From JBDSGC01 sp046594105 (GTDB lineage Bacteria; Acidobacteriota; Thermoanaerobaculia; Gp7-AA8): 64,000 nt of DNA. The position numbers and the translations under genes were made by a program. This document shows positions 19,897 through 28,551 of this stretch, one piece after another; position 1 is the stretch's first letter, and each line of letters opens with the position of its first letter. The notes under the pieces are model-generated. The model was given only the letters and a program-made list of their open reading frames with translations. It did no database searches and was not told the DNA's origin. The DNA lies in NCBI GenBank assembly GCA_046594105.1, contig JBKJQB010000248.1, positions 4,793 through 68,792 on the forward strand, in the 5' to 3' direction.

Positions 19897-20577
19897 ATGT
19901 CGCGCAAAGAACTTCTGGCCAGAGTGGCCAACGATCAGATCATCGGCGTCGTCCGCGAAAACAGCGCCGAGTCTGCCGCGGCCGTGGCCCAGGCCTACGC
20001 GCAGAACGGCATCCGCATCATCGAAGTCACGTTGACCACGCCCGACGCAATGGAGCTCATCTCCACGCTCTCGCAGCGACATGCTTCCGATGGAATCATC
20101 ATCGCGGCCGGGACTATCCGCAGTTCCAGCGACGCCGCTCTGGCCCGGCGCGCCGGCGCGCAGATGATGGTCTCTCCCCACACGGATGTTCAAGTCATCG
20201 AGTATGCCGTCGAGAATGATCTCCTCTGCATCGCCGGCGCTTCCACTCCCACCGAGATCATCCGGGCCTGGGAGGCAGGCTGCGACGTCGTTAAGGTTTA
20301 CCCGGCGATGTATCTCGGAGGGCCCGACTACATCCGCACCATCCGGGGCCCCATCCGGGACGTCCCCATGCTGGCAGGTGGACCGGTGCCACTGGACACC
20401 ATCGAGGCCTACCTCGACGCCGGCTGTCTGGCGGTGAATCTCGGGCCATCGCTGGCGGTTCCTGATCTCGTCCGCACCCGGCAATGGGAGGAGATCGGGC
20501 GCCGCGTCATCCTGGCGACTTCGATCATCCAGTCGCGCAGAACGTCGATCGAATCGGACACCACCTACGTCCACTGA
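19897..20577 (+). CDS. KDPG/KHG aldolase family protein (Eda-like)
   Basis: This is a class I aldolase of 226 residues. It shows VVRENSAESAAAVAQAY, then EVTLTTPDAME with the general-acid Glu, AAGTIRSSSDA, and CDVVKVYPA with the Schiff-base Lys at about residue 132. Family members split 2-keto-3-deoxy-6-phosphogluconate or 4-hydroxy-2-oxoglutarate to pyruvate and an aldehyde. No Entner-Doudoroff gene is adjacent. Two bases after the stop begins a dioxygenase-like/RidA fusion, so the aldolase may serve a different 2-oxo acid. The fold is secure; the substrate is not. Confidence 0.8.
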   Translation: MSRKELLARVANDQIIGVVRENSAESAAAVAQAYAQNGIRIIEVTLTTPDAMELISTLSQRHASDGIIIAAGTIRSSSDAALARRAGAQMMVSPHTDVQVIEYAVENDLLCIAGASTPTEIIRAWEAGCDVVKVYPAMYLGGPDYIRTIRGPIRDVPMLAGGPVPLDTIEAYLDAGCLAVNLGPSLAVPDLVRTRQWEEIGRRVILATSIIQSRRTSIESDTTYVH

Positions 20578-20579
20578 TC

Positions 20580-22031
20580 GTGAGCGGGCACATTCAAAAG
20601 GCATATCTCGTTCCCGGGCAACCGCATGTTCTGCTCGCGCCCGGGCGAAACCCGGGATGGGCATCGCTCAAAGCCAGCTACGAGGCCGTCGGCCGGGAGA
20701 TCGAGCGATCCGGCGCGGAACTGATTCTCTTGTACTCCACCCAATGGTTCTCCGTGATCGGACATCTTTTCCAGGTGGACCCGAATCCGAAGTGGGTGCT
20801 GGTCGATCAGAACTGGTACGAATTCGGAGAGATCCCCTACGACTTCCACATCGATCCTGCGTTTGGAGAGTCTTACGCCGCCGTCTGTCGCCAGGCCGGA
20901 CTGCAGGCCTCGACGGTGAACTACCACGGGTTTCCGATGGACGCGGGGACGGTGACCGCGTTGAAGCTGCTCAACCCGAACAACCGCATCCCGGCCTCCG
21001 TCGTTTCCTGCAACATCTACGCGGAGCGCGACGAGACGCGAGCCCTGGGAAAGGCCGCGCGAACTGCGATCGAACGATCGGGTAAAAAGACCATCGTGGT
21101 CGCGGTGTCCAGCCTTTCGAACCGCTACGAGGTGGCAGAGATCGACCCGGCGGCCGACCGCATCTCCTCGGCCAAGGACGACGAGTGGAATCGCAAAATC
21201 CTGGAGATGCTGGGCCAAGGGCGCCTGGAAGATGTTGCCCAGGTTGCCCGCGAGTTCGGCCGCGAAGCGAATGCGGACATGGGCTTCAAGGCAATCTGGT
21301 GGCTTGCCGCGTTGGCCGGCGAGCACAATCGCTACGATGGGAAGGTCTGGGACTACCAGCCAGTGTGGGGAACCGGAAACGCCATCGTCGAGCTCACCCC
21401 GAATTCACGCAAGGAGCTCGACTTCGAGAAGGAATTCGACGACGGTCCCGGCGCGACGACGACCGACGGTCCGGGCGCCGGGTTGGAGAGTCACAACGTT
21501 CTCGCTGAGGGACCGGATGTTCATCGCCGGAGCGAGATGTCGTCCTCCGAGGATCGGGTTCCTCAAGTCATGACCGGCGAGCCCGCGACTTCGCAGCGAG
21601 CGGGGCAGACCGCCGCCCGGCCGGATCTGATCATCACCGACCGCGCAGCCCCTCCGGTGGGCCCGTATCCGCACGCCCGGCGCGTGGGCAATCTGTTGTT
21701 TCTCTCCGGGATCGGGCCGCGACGTCCCATCACTGGTGAAGTCCCGGGATTGATCCGTGCCGGCGACGGAACGATCGTCGATCACGACATCGACGTGCAG
21801 ACGCGCGCCGCCATCGACAACGTGCGGGCCATCCTGGAGGCGTCCGGGAGCTCCCTCGACAAGATTCTGGACGTGACCGTTTACCTCACCGACATGAAGC
21901 GTGACTTCGAGCGCTTCAACCGCGTTTACACCGAGATCCTCGGGTCGGTGCAGCCGACGCGAACGACGGTGGGCGTGGACTCACTGCCCACTCCAATTGC
22001 CGTCGAGCTGAAGATCATCGCCTCCGCCTGA
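20580..22031 (+). CDS. Fusion: LigB-type 2-aminophenol dioxygenase-like subunit + RidA/YjgF deaminase domain
   Basis: The protein has 483 residues. Residues 1-285 resemble the class III extradiol dioxygenase family, closest in my recall to the alpha subunit of 2-aminophenol 1,6-dioxygenase (HGFPMDAGTVTALKLLNP, SSAKDDEWNRKILEMLGQGR). A low-complexity Asp/Gly/Ser linker spans about 290-355. Residues 360-483 form a RidA/YjgF domain (PVGPYPHARRVGNLLFLSG, VYLTDMKRDFERFN), the family of 2-aminomuconate deaminase. Dioxygenase and deaminase act in sequence in aminophenol breakdown. No catalytic beta subunit is present, so the N-terminal part may be structural. The GTG start at 20580 lies 2 bases after the aldolase stop. 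Confidence 0.72.
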   Translation: MSGHIQKAYLVPGQPHVLLAPGRNPGWASLKASYEAVGREIERSGAELILLYSTQWFSVIGHLFQVDPNPKWVLVDQNWYEFGEIPYDFHIDPAFGESYAAVCRQAGLQASTVNYHGFPMDAGTVTALKLLNPNNRIPASVVSCNIYAERDETRALGKAARTAIERSGKKTIVVAVSSLSNRYEVAEIDPAADRISSAKDDEWNRKILEMLGQGRLEDVAQVAREFGREANADMGFKAIWWLAALAGEHNRYDGKVWDYQPVWGTGNAIVELTPNSRKELDFEKEFDDGPGATTTDGPGAGLESHNVLAEGPDVHRRSEMSSSEDRVPQVMTGEPATSQRAGQTAARPDLIITDRAAPPVGPYPHARRVGNLLFLSGIGPRRPITGEVPGLIRAGDGTIVDHDIDVQTRAAIDNVRAILEASGSSLDKILDVTVYLTDMKRDFERFNRVYTEILGSVQPTRTTVGVDSLPTPIAVELKIIASA

Positions 22032-22054
22032 GCGGGCGCACCTGACGATCCCAC

Positions 22055-22098
22055 GGACGCCAGAGGGTTCATCAAGATTGAACCCGAACGAAGCGTCC
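22055..22098. terminator. Nested hairpin between convergent genes
   Basis: An outer stem GGACGC/GCGTCC (22055-22060, 22093-22098) encloses GGGTTCA/TGAACCC (22065-22071, 22079-22085). It lies between the ends of the convergent dioxygenase-RidA and GGDEF-EAL genes. It has no clear T-run, so terminator function is tentative. Confidence 0.4.
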
Positions 22099-22112
22099 GC
22101 CGTCGAGTGGGG

Positions 22113-24146
22113 TCAAGCCATCGCGGCGCGCCGGCGCTGGATCAGATACGGCTCGAGATCCTGCACGGAGAGAGGCTTGCTGAAGAAGTATCCCTGAATG
22201 TAGTCGCAGCGCTGCTGCTGCAGGAAGGCCAGCTGCTCGGCGGTTTCCACGCCCTCGGCGATGACTTTCAGGTCGAGGCTGTGAGCCATCGAGATGACCG
22301 CGGTAACGATCGCTGCGTCGCCCCGGTCCGTGGTGACGTCCCGGACAAACGACTGGTCGAGCTTGAGTGTGTGGATCGGAAATCGTTTCAGGTAATTGAG
22401 CGAGGAGTATCCCGTCCCGAAGTCATCCATGGAGATCCGTACGCCCAGCGCTTTCAGCTCCCGGAGCGTGTGAATGGAGTTCTCCGCGTTCTGCATGGCG
22501 CTGCTCTCGGTGATTTCCAGCTCCAGACTTGCCGGATGGAGCCCGGTCTGTTCCAGCACCTGCATGACTTCGTTGGCGAGGTTGCCCTGATGAAATTGAC
22601 GGGCGGATAGATTCACCGCCACGGTCAGATCCGGATCGATCCGTTTCTGCCATGTCTTGAGCTGCCGGCACGCCGTGAGGAGGACCCAGTTTCCGATCGG
22701 AACGATCAGCCCGGAAACCTCCGCCGCAGAGATGAAATGCGCCGGCGAGAGCAAGCCGAGCTCCGGGTGGTTCCAGCGGATCAAGGCCTCCAGACCGACG
22801 ATGCTTCTGGAGGACGCGTCCACCAGAGGCTGGTAGTGCAGAACGAGCTCGTCCTGGCTCAGGGCTCTGCGCAGCATGTTCTCCAGCGCCAGGGTCTCCA
22901 AAGCACGGGCGTTCATGGCTGGCGCGTACAGCTGATAGTTGTCCCGACCCCGATCCTTCGCGCGGTACATCGCGCTGTCGGCATTGCGCACCAGGGTCTC
23001 CGGATCGGTACCGTCTCCAGGGAAAAGACCAATTCCGATGCTGGTGGTCACGAAGAGCTCCCGCTCCGCGATCATGAAGGGAATCTTGAGGGTCTCGATG
23101 ATCTTCTGCGCGATCTTCGCGACGTCCTCGATGTTCTCGATTCTCGGGATGAGCAACGTGAACTCGTCGCCGCCAAAGCGGGCGATGGTATCCCCCTCAC
23201 GCACACACCGCCGGATGCGGTCGGCCACCGCCTTGAGCAGGAGGTCGCCGGTGGAGTGTCCCAGGGAGTCGTTGATGGCCTTGAAACGATCGAGGTCCAT
23301 GAATAAGACGGCCAGCTTCTGATTGGCCCGGGCGGCCTGTGCCAGCGCCACGATCAGCCGGTCGAGAAAGAGTGGCCGGTTGGGAAGTCCGGTCAACGCG
23401 TCGTGATAGGCGAGGTGCTCGATCTCCACCGTGGCCAGATCGGACGCTTCGCGCTCATCCTCCAGCAGGCTGGCTACCATTCCCATCCCCAGCATCGCCT
23501 GGAGCAGAAAATCGAAGTAGCCGAGATACATCGTGTAGTCGCGAACGACGCCGAAAAGCGACGCTACGGCCAGATAGATGTAATGGAGTTTCTCCATCCC
23601 GTAGATCAGAAATGCGATGGAGACCATGGTGAAACCGACGCCTTCGCGCCGTCTTCGCGCGGTCCAGAATGCCCACCCTGCGGTGAAGAAACAGACTGCT
23701 GCCGCCAGATTTCGAATCCCCACTCGTGCCATCAAATGGAAGCTCTCCGAAGGGCCGGGGGCGCTCGACAACAACCCGCTGATCACGCCTGCGGCGACCG
23801 CGGTGAGGAGAAGTCTTCTGGCCGTTCGCATCCGTACCGGACGGCGGCGCAGGATCTCGTAGACACCGAACGCCAACCAGGTGAGTTGCAGGAAGCCGGC
23901 GATGCCCCCCAGCACGGAGATGGCAATGCGAAGGATGCCGGCATTCCCCGCCTCGCTCCGCCCCATCATCAGCCAGGCGATCTCGCTGAGGCGGTAAACG
24001 GCCAGCGCCGCCCAGCTGGCAGTCCAGTGCGATAGATAGGACTTTCCATACTGGCGAAGAAATCCGTACAGCAGCAGCGCGATGACCGCGGCACCGATGG
24101 TTTGCGCAACTTGAGTGGCCAGGGCCACGGAGTTCATTTCGAACAT
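22113..24146 (-). CDS. Membrane-bound GGDEF-EAL cyclic-di-GMP signalling protein
   Basis: The protein has 677 residues. Six or seven hydrophobic segments fill about 10-225. The GGDEF domain (about 245-405) has an intact RFGGDEF and an RxxD inhibitory-site motif (REGD) five residues before it. The EAL domain (about 420-670) keeps EALIRW, the loop-6-type DDFGTGYSSLNYL and KLDQSFV. Both domains look catalytically complete, so it could both make and degrade cyclic-di-GMP. The N-terminal membrane part is presumably a sensor for an unknown signal. The gene stands alone, 77 bases from a divergently oriented partner of the same strand downstream cluster (glycosyltransferase). Confidence 0.92.
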   Translation of the reverse strand: MFEMNSVALATQVAQTIGAAVIALLLYGFLRQYGKSYLSHWTASWAALAVYRLSEIAWLMMGRSEAGNAGILRIAISVLGGIAGFLQLTWLAFGVYEILRRRPVRMRTARRLLLTAVAAGVISGLLSSAPGPSESFHLMARVGIRNLAAAVCFFTAGWAFWTARRRREGVGFTMVSIAFLIYGMEKLHYIYLAVASLFGVVRDYTMYLGYFDFLLQAMLGMGMVASLLEDEREASDLATVEIEHLAYHDALTGLPNRPLFLDRLIVALAQAARANQKLAVLFMDLDRFKAINDSLGHSTGDLLLKAVADRIRRCVREGDTIARFGGDEFTLLIPRIENIEDVAKIAQKIIETLKIPFMIAERELFVTTSIGIGLFPGDGTDPETLVRNADSAMYRAKDRGRDNYQLYAPAMNARALETLALENMLRRALSQDELVLHYQPLVDASSRSIVGLEALIRWNHPELGLLSPAHFISAAEVSGLIVPIGNWVLLTACRQLKTWQKRIDPDLTVAVNLSARQFHQGNLANEVMQVLEQTGLHPASLELEITESSAMQNAENSIHTLRELKALGVRISMDDFGTGYSSLNYLKRFPIHTLKLDQSFVRDVTTDRGDAAIVTAVISMAHSLDLKVIAEGVETAEQLAFLQQQRCDYIQGYFFSKPLSVQDLEPYLIQRRRAAMA

Positions 24147-24223
24147 GGTTTCGGATCAGCGTTTCGGGGCAATGGATTACGGACCGCTGTGGATTCTGCC
24201 CTCCTCGGCCTCCCAATGCAAAG

Positions 24224-25291
24224 TCAGCGATCACCTGCGTACCCGTCGATGAGTCTCTGCGCCGCCGCCGGATAACCGAAGGCCAACGAGTGAGCAGAGA
24301 CCTCCCGGCGAGACTCGGGAGTGACGTGCCGCAGGGCCTCTTCGACTTTGACGGCCAGCGTCGCCGAATTTGCCTGCGAAGCCATCGCCCGAGCGGCAAG
24401 ACTCCCTAGAAGCGCCGCCATCCCCGGGATGGGATAGGTCACCGGCACAACACCACACGCCATCGCTTCCAGGACCGCCCGGTGTCCCTCGTCCGACCCC
24501 TGAACCGTGAACAGAAGGACATCTGCCGCTCGATAGTGCTCGGCAAGATCCTCCTCGTGATACCCCGCCCACACCACCTTTTCAGCGACCCCGAGGGCGC
24601 GAGCAATTCCCTCGAGACGAGGTCGGTCCTCTCCATGCCCGACGATCATGAGAATCGCATTCGGGATGCTCCGCGCTACGATGGCGAAGGCTTCGATGAC
24701 GTCCTGAAATCCACGGTCCACGGTGAGTTTTCCGATGGCCATCGCCACCGGCACATCGGCAGGGATTCCGTAGAGTCCACGCACATCGGGCCCCTGCGGC
24801 GAAAACTGGTCGAGGTCCACCGGAGGCGGAGTGACCGTCACCACGCGGCCACGGAACGGCGGCAGAGCCGACAGCGCGTCGTTGATGACGAAGAGCGCAT
24901 CGGTGCGAGCGATCAGGTGCCGCGTGAACGGGTCGGAACGAACCACGCGCCGGGCGTGAAAGGTCCTTGCCAGGCGCACGTTCCGTTTCCGCGCGGCCAG
25001 TCGCGCCAGCCAATGGTCGTAGGTCAGATGGGCATGGAGCACGTCGAAGTGGTGATGATCGATGAGGCGTTCGAGCTCTTCGACGGCGCGCAGAAAGGAA
25101 CGGGGGTTCTGCTTCCTCTCGATGATGGGGTGGGCGAAATCAACATGGCCGATCTTCGCTTGCAGCTTGTACCCGCCGACGTAGGCGTAGTGGGCGTCAA
25201 CCCCTGCCTCGCGCAGCGCTTCCGCCTCGGCGAACGCCGGCGCGGCGGCGCCTGTCCAGCGGTTTCCCGCAGCGAGATGAAGGATTCTCAT
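24224..25291 (-). CDS. Glycosyltransferase family 4 protein
   Basis: This is a GT-B glycosyltransferase of 355 residues. The N-terminal Rossmann half opens with MRILHLAAGNRWTGAAAP. The C-terminal half has MAIGKLTVDRGFQDVIEAF, VGHGEDRPRLE and the donor-binding block DEGHRAVLEAMACGVVPV (E-x7-E). It probably transfers a sugar in cell-surface glycan synthesis. The sugar donor and acceptor cannot be told from the sequence. An O-antigen ligase gene on the other strand nearby supports a surface polysaccharide role. It is the gene upstream of the GGDEF-EAL gene on this strand. Confidence 0.85.
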   Translation of the reverse strand: MRILHLAAGNRWTGAAAPAFAEAEALREAGVDAHYAYVGGYKLQAKIGHVDFAHPIIERKQNPRSFLRAVEELERLIDHHHFDVLHAHLTYDHWLARLAARKRNVRLARTFHARRVVRSDPFTRHLIARTDALFVINDALSALPPFRGRVVTVTPPPVDLDQFSPQGPDVRGLYGIPADVPVAMAIGKLTVDRGFQDVIEAFAIVARSIPNAILMIVGHGEDRPRLEGIARALGVAEKVVWAGYHEEDLAEHYRAADVLLFTVQGSDEGHRAVLEAMACGVVPVTYPIPGMAALLGSLAARAMASQANSATLAVKVEEALRHVTPESRREVSAHSLAFGYPAAAQRLIDGYAGDR

Positions 25292-25400
25292 TCCGAGCGA
25301 ATGCTATCCGACCTGAGTGGGGGCTGAGGCCGGCTGGTCCGGTCCTTCTACTGACGCGCTCGCGCGTCATCTGCAATCAAGAGCGGCCGAGTGAACGCGA

Positions 25401-25458
25401 CTGAGCCGAAAATCGTGGCGGACGCTTTGCGAACCAACGCCGCCGGCCGTGCCGGCCT
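25401..25458 (+). repeat. Dispersed intergenic repeat family 2, copy E
   Basis: This 58-base element differs from copy F (53044-53101) at about one position. Its second half (AACCAACGCCGCCGGCC onward) is the same module as in family 1; its first half (GAAAATCGTGGCGGACGCTT) is different. It ends 23 bases before the Trm112-like gene. Confidence 0.9.
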
Positions 25459-25481
25459 CAGGATGCTACACTCCGCGCCGC

Positions 25482-25721
25482 ATGGCGATCGACGCAGAAC
25501 TTCTCGAGATCCTGGCCTGCCCCCTGTGCAAGGTCGAGGTCAAACTGGTGCCTCTTTCGGAGACTCGACGGACCACGGTGCGCGACAAGTTCCGCGACAA
25601 GTTCCGCGGCGAGGAACCTGCAGTGGAGCAGGGACTTCAATGCGCCAGGTGTCACCGCGTCTATCCGATCGTGAGCGATATCCCGGTCATGCTGGTTGAC
25701 GAAGCCTTCGAAGAGGCGTGA
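25482..25721 (+). CDS. Trm112-like zinc-binding protein (UPF0434 family)
   Basis: This is a small protein of 79 residues with the layout LLEILACPLCKVEV ... GLQCARCHRVYPIVSDIPVML. This is the Trm112/YcaR signature, with two CxxC pairs and a hydrophobic IPVML end. It is about 15-20 residues longer than typical members because of a charged insert (TTVRDKFRDKFRGEE) containing a duplicated DKFR. Eukaryotic Trm112 activates methyltransferases; the bacterial role is unclear. The ATG at 25482 fits the family start. The O-antigen ligase gene follows 9 bases later. Confidence 0.85.
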   Translation: MAIDAELLEILACPLCKVEVKLVPLSETRRTTVRDKFRDKFRGEEPAVEQGLQCARCHRVYPIVSDIPVMLVDEAFEEA

Positions 25722-25730
25722 CGAGGGCGC

Positions 25731-26942
25731 GTGTCTCTCGCTCACCGTCTCAACCTTCCTGAGCAGACCGCTCCTCCCGTCGCCCTCGCTGTCCTCTTCT
25801 ACATCGGCCATCTGCTCTGTTCAGGCTGGATCGCCTCCTCAGAACTATTCGCTCTCGCTACGATCGTCACGGTGGCCTGGTCCATTCATCGGGGCCTGCT
25901 GGCTCCCTCGTTTCATCTTCTCTACTACCCCCTGGTTCTTTTCGCCGCCGTGTCGACGCTGTCCGCCCTGGCCGCTCCGCGCTCCATTCATTCCTTCGGC
26001 GAGAACGCTCTCTGGCTCAAGATTCTCCTCTTCCCTGCTGCGGTCACACTGTTCCGCCAGGTGCCACGAAGTCGTGAGCTTGCGGTGCGGGCCTTCCTCG
26101 CGTTCGGCGCCTTTTCGTCCACCTTTGGATTGATTCAGTACTTTGCGCTCGGACAGCGAGACCTCGATCACCGCATCACCGGGCCGGCCGCCCACGTCAT
26201 GACCCTCTCCGGCCTGCTGCTTCCCGCCGCTCTCGTCGGCCTGACTCTCTGGATGCACGATCGAAAGAACGGCTGGCTCGCTTCGGTCACACTGCTGACC
26301 ACGTTCGCTCTGCTGATCACCTTCACCCGCAGCGCGTGGCTGGGGTGGATCGTCGCTGTGGCTGTGCTGCTGGTCTCCAGGCGTCCGCGAGCGCTGGCCT
26401 GGGCCGCTCCCCTTGCGCTGGTCGCTCTGACCCTGATGCCGCTTTCTCTCTTCGGCCGCATGGTCTCCAGTTTCGACACCCGGCAATCCTCCAACCTCGA
26501 CCGCATCCGCATGTTGGAAGCGGGGGTCGAGATCATCAAGGACTACCCGCTGCTGGGGGTGGGACCGGCGAACATGAAGGAGATCTATCCCCTCTATCGG
26601 AAGCACGATGCGCCGCGCTTCCGCATCCCTCATCTGCACAACAACCTGGTTCAACTGTGGGCGGAGCGGGGCGTGCTCGCACCTGTTGCCTACCTTCTGC
26701 TGATGACTTTGTTTCTCCGCCAGTGCCTGCGAGGGTGGGCCGGGGCGCACTCGCGCTACGCGGAAGCGGGAATCGCCGTGGCGGTGGGTCTGGGGGCGGC
26801 CGGGCTCTTCGAGTTCAACTTCGGGGATACCGAGGTCTTCTGGGCCCTGCTCGACGTGATGGCCATCGTGGTCACAGCCCTGGAAACCGAGGGTGGGCCG
26901 AATGAAGTCGGGGCTACCCCTGTTGCTGAGCTGCGTCCGTAA
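25731..26942 (+). CDS. O-antigen ligase / Wzy-type polymerase family membrane protein
   Basis: The protein has 403 residues and ten to twelve predicted membrane helices. The Wzy_C signature region lies at about 225-340, with a periplasmic loop containing LLGVGPANMKEIYPLYR and HLHNNLVQLWAERG. This H-x-H-N-x-x-x-Q-x-x-x-E pattern is typical of WaaL-like ligases, which transfer undecaprenyl-linked glycan to lipid A core or protein. The GTG start at 25731 follows the Trm112-like gene closely. The product may be a ligase or a polymerase; sequence alone does not decide. Confidence 0.85.
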   Translation: MSLAHRLNLPEQTAPPVALAVLFYIGHLLCSGWIASSELFALATIVTVAWSIHRGLLAPSFHLLYYPLVLFAAVSTLSALAAPRSIHSFGENALWLKILLFPAAVTLFRQVPRSRELAVRAFLAFGAFSSTFGLIQYFALGQRDLDHRITGPAAHVMTLSGLLLPAALVGLTLWMHDRKNGWLASVTLLTTFALLITFTRSAWLGWIVAVAVLLVSRRPRALAWAAPLALVALTLMPLSLFGRMVSSFDTRQSSNLDRIRMLEAGVEIIKDYPLLGVGPANMKEIYPLYRKHDAPRFRIPHLHNNLVQLWAERGVLAPVAYLLLMTLFLRQCLRGWAGAHSRYAEAGIAVAVGLGAAGLFEFNFGDTEVFWALLDVMAIVVTALETEGGPNEVGATPVAELRP

Positions 26943-26953
26943 CTTTTTCCACC

Positions 26954-27568
26954 ATGCCGACGTCAGACGAGGGAGATCAGCGGGAAATGAAGCACCTGAG
27001 CGATCAGGAGCTGATGCGGCTCGTGCAAGCGGGCGATCTGACTCCCGCGTCCGAAATCTATGACCGGTACAGCAGCCGGATCTACAACTTCGCGTACCGC
27101 TTCCTGAAAAACAGTGAAGCTGCTGAAGACGCAGTGCAGGAAGTCTTTGTCAAAATGATCAAACATGCCAGCCAGTTTCACGGAGACGCCAAGTTGTCCA
27201 CCTGGCTGTTCTCGATCACCGCGAACTGGTGCCGGGACTATCTGAGGAAGGCCGACAATCGGCCCAAAGAATCCGACGACGTTCTGATGAACCTCCCGGC
27301 CTCACGGGAGCTCTCGCCGGAACGCGCTCTGGAGCGCCGGGAGACCGAACTGCGCATCCAGAAAGCATTGCTGACACTGACTCCGGAACAGCGGGAGGCC
27401 ATTCTGCTCTCGCGCTACCAGGGGTTGTCGTACGCCGAGATCGCCCAGATCTCAGGCTGTTCGGAAGGGGCGGTGAAGACCCGCGTCTTCCGAGCCATGG
27501 AGACGTTGAAGAAGACGCTCACTGGCGATGTGCGTGGAGGTGAACGATGGCTGACTGTGATCTCCTGA
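26954..27568 (+). CDS. ECF-type RNA polymerase sigma factor (locus 1)
   Basis: The protein has 204 residues. Sigma region 2 (about 15-90) contains AAEDAVQEVFVKMIKH and WLFSITANWCRDYLRK. Region 4 (about 130-190) contains LTPEQREAILLSRYQGLSYAEIAQI and SEGAVKTRVFRAM. It directs RNA polymerase to alternative promoters when released from its anti-sigma factor. An ATG at 26987 is a shorter alternative start. The next gene, its probable anti-sigma factor, begins 22 bases before this stop, indicating coupling. The previous gene ends 11 bases upstream. Confidence 0.92.
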   Translation: MPTSDEGDQREMKHLSDQELMRLVQAGDLTPASEIYDRYSSRIYNFAYRFLKNSEAAEDAVQEVFVKMIKHASQFHGDAKLSTWLFSITANWCRDYLRKADNRPKESDDVLMNLPASRELSPERALERRETELRIQKALLTLTPEQREAILLSRYQGLSYAEIAQISGCSEGAVKTRVFRAMETLKKTLTGDVRGGERWLTVIS

Positions 27569-28551
27569 CCGAAAACCTGCCCTTGCTGCTGACCGAGTCT
27601 CTCGACCCGGCAAGCCGGGAGCTGACCCATCGGCACATCGAGAACTGCACCGCCTGCAGCCACGAATGGTCCGCCTACAAGGACACCTGGGCTCTGCTGG
27701 AACGTCTTCCCGAAGTTCCGGTTCCGGCCGGAGCGAAGGCCCGTTTTCTGACTCAGATCGCTCCTGTGTCTGGGCGGGCGGCGAACGTCGTCCCGTTCCG
27801 CCGGCGGCCGGCGACGCGCTGGCTGGCGCAGGCCGCAGCGGTAGTCGTCATCGCCGGTGGCGCCTACGTGGGCGGCCATCGAAGCCGCCCGGTGCAGTTG
27901 CAGCCGACCGCTGCGTCCATCGCCTCGGTCCAGCCGGTGGCGTACTCGATTGCAGAGTCGCGGGTCCTTCCGGCTTCGGCGATGAGCCCCACGATCGAAG
28001 GGCGTCCCGACATCCAGAACCTCCAGTTCGTGCCAGCGGCCCCGGGCGACGACAAAATCGGCGTCGGATTCGACATCACCTCGCACATCACGGTGACCGG
28101 TCACCCCAACGACAAAAGCATGGTTCGTTTGCTTCGTTATGTCCTGGAGAACGAGGACCGCATGTCCCCTTCGCGATCCCGCGCCATCGACTGGGTCCGG
28201 GCGACCTATTCACGTCCGGGAGCTGATCCTGAGATCGCTGCCGCGCTGGCCAATGTCCTTCGTAACGATGAACACCAGGGAGTGCGCATCAAAGCTGCTG
28301 AGACGCTCAACAATCTAGGCTCGGCGATGCCTTCGGATACCCGCGATGCTCTGATCGAGGCACTGAAGAGCGATCCGAACCCGGCGGTCAGGATCAAGGC
28401 GGTGGAAGCGCTGGCCCGCGTTCTCCGCAGCGGTGGTGAGCTCGACACCGAGGCCTTGAACACACTTCGACAGAAAGCGTCGCAGGGAGACGAGAACGTG
28501 TACGTCCGCGTAAAAGCGGCGGAAGCTCTGGGCAGCATTCGTCCGCAATGA
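27547..28551 (+). CDS. Anti-sigma factor with zinc-finger, membrane helix and HEAT-repeat domain (locus 1)
   Basis: The protein has 334 residues. Residues 1-45 form a zf-HC2-like anti-sigma domain with the H-x3-C-x2-C motif (HIENCTAC). A single membrane helix lies near 96-112 (WLAQAAAVVVIAGGAYV). The exported C-terminal part (about 195-334) is a set of HEAT-like repeats (for example VRIKAAETLNNLG and VRIKAVEALARVL). The zinc finger should sequester the preceding sigma factor. The HEAT repeats could sense a partner outside the membrane, an uncommon anti-sigma sensor. GGAGGTGA precedes the ATG, and the end overlaps the next gene by ATGA. Confidence 0.85.
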   Translation: MADCDLLTENLPLLLTESLDPASRELTHRHIENCTACSHEWSAYKDTWALLERLPEVPVPAGAKARFLTQIAPVSGRAANVVPFRRRPATRWLAQAAAVVVIAGGAYVGGHRSRPVQLQPTAASIASVQPVAYSIAESRVLPASAMSPTIEGRPDIQNLQFVPAAPGDDKIGVGFDITSHITVTGHPNDKSMVRLLRYVLENEDRMSPSRSRAIDWVRATYSRPGADPEIAAALANVLRNDEHQGVRIKAAETLNNLGSAMPSDTRDALIEALKSDPNPAVRIKAVEALARVLRSGGELDTEALNTLRQKASQGDENVYVRVKAAEALGSIRPQ

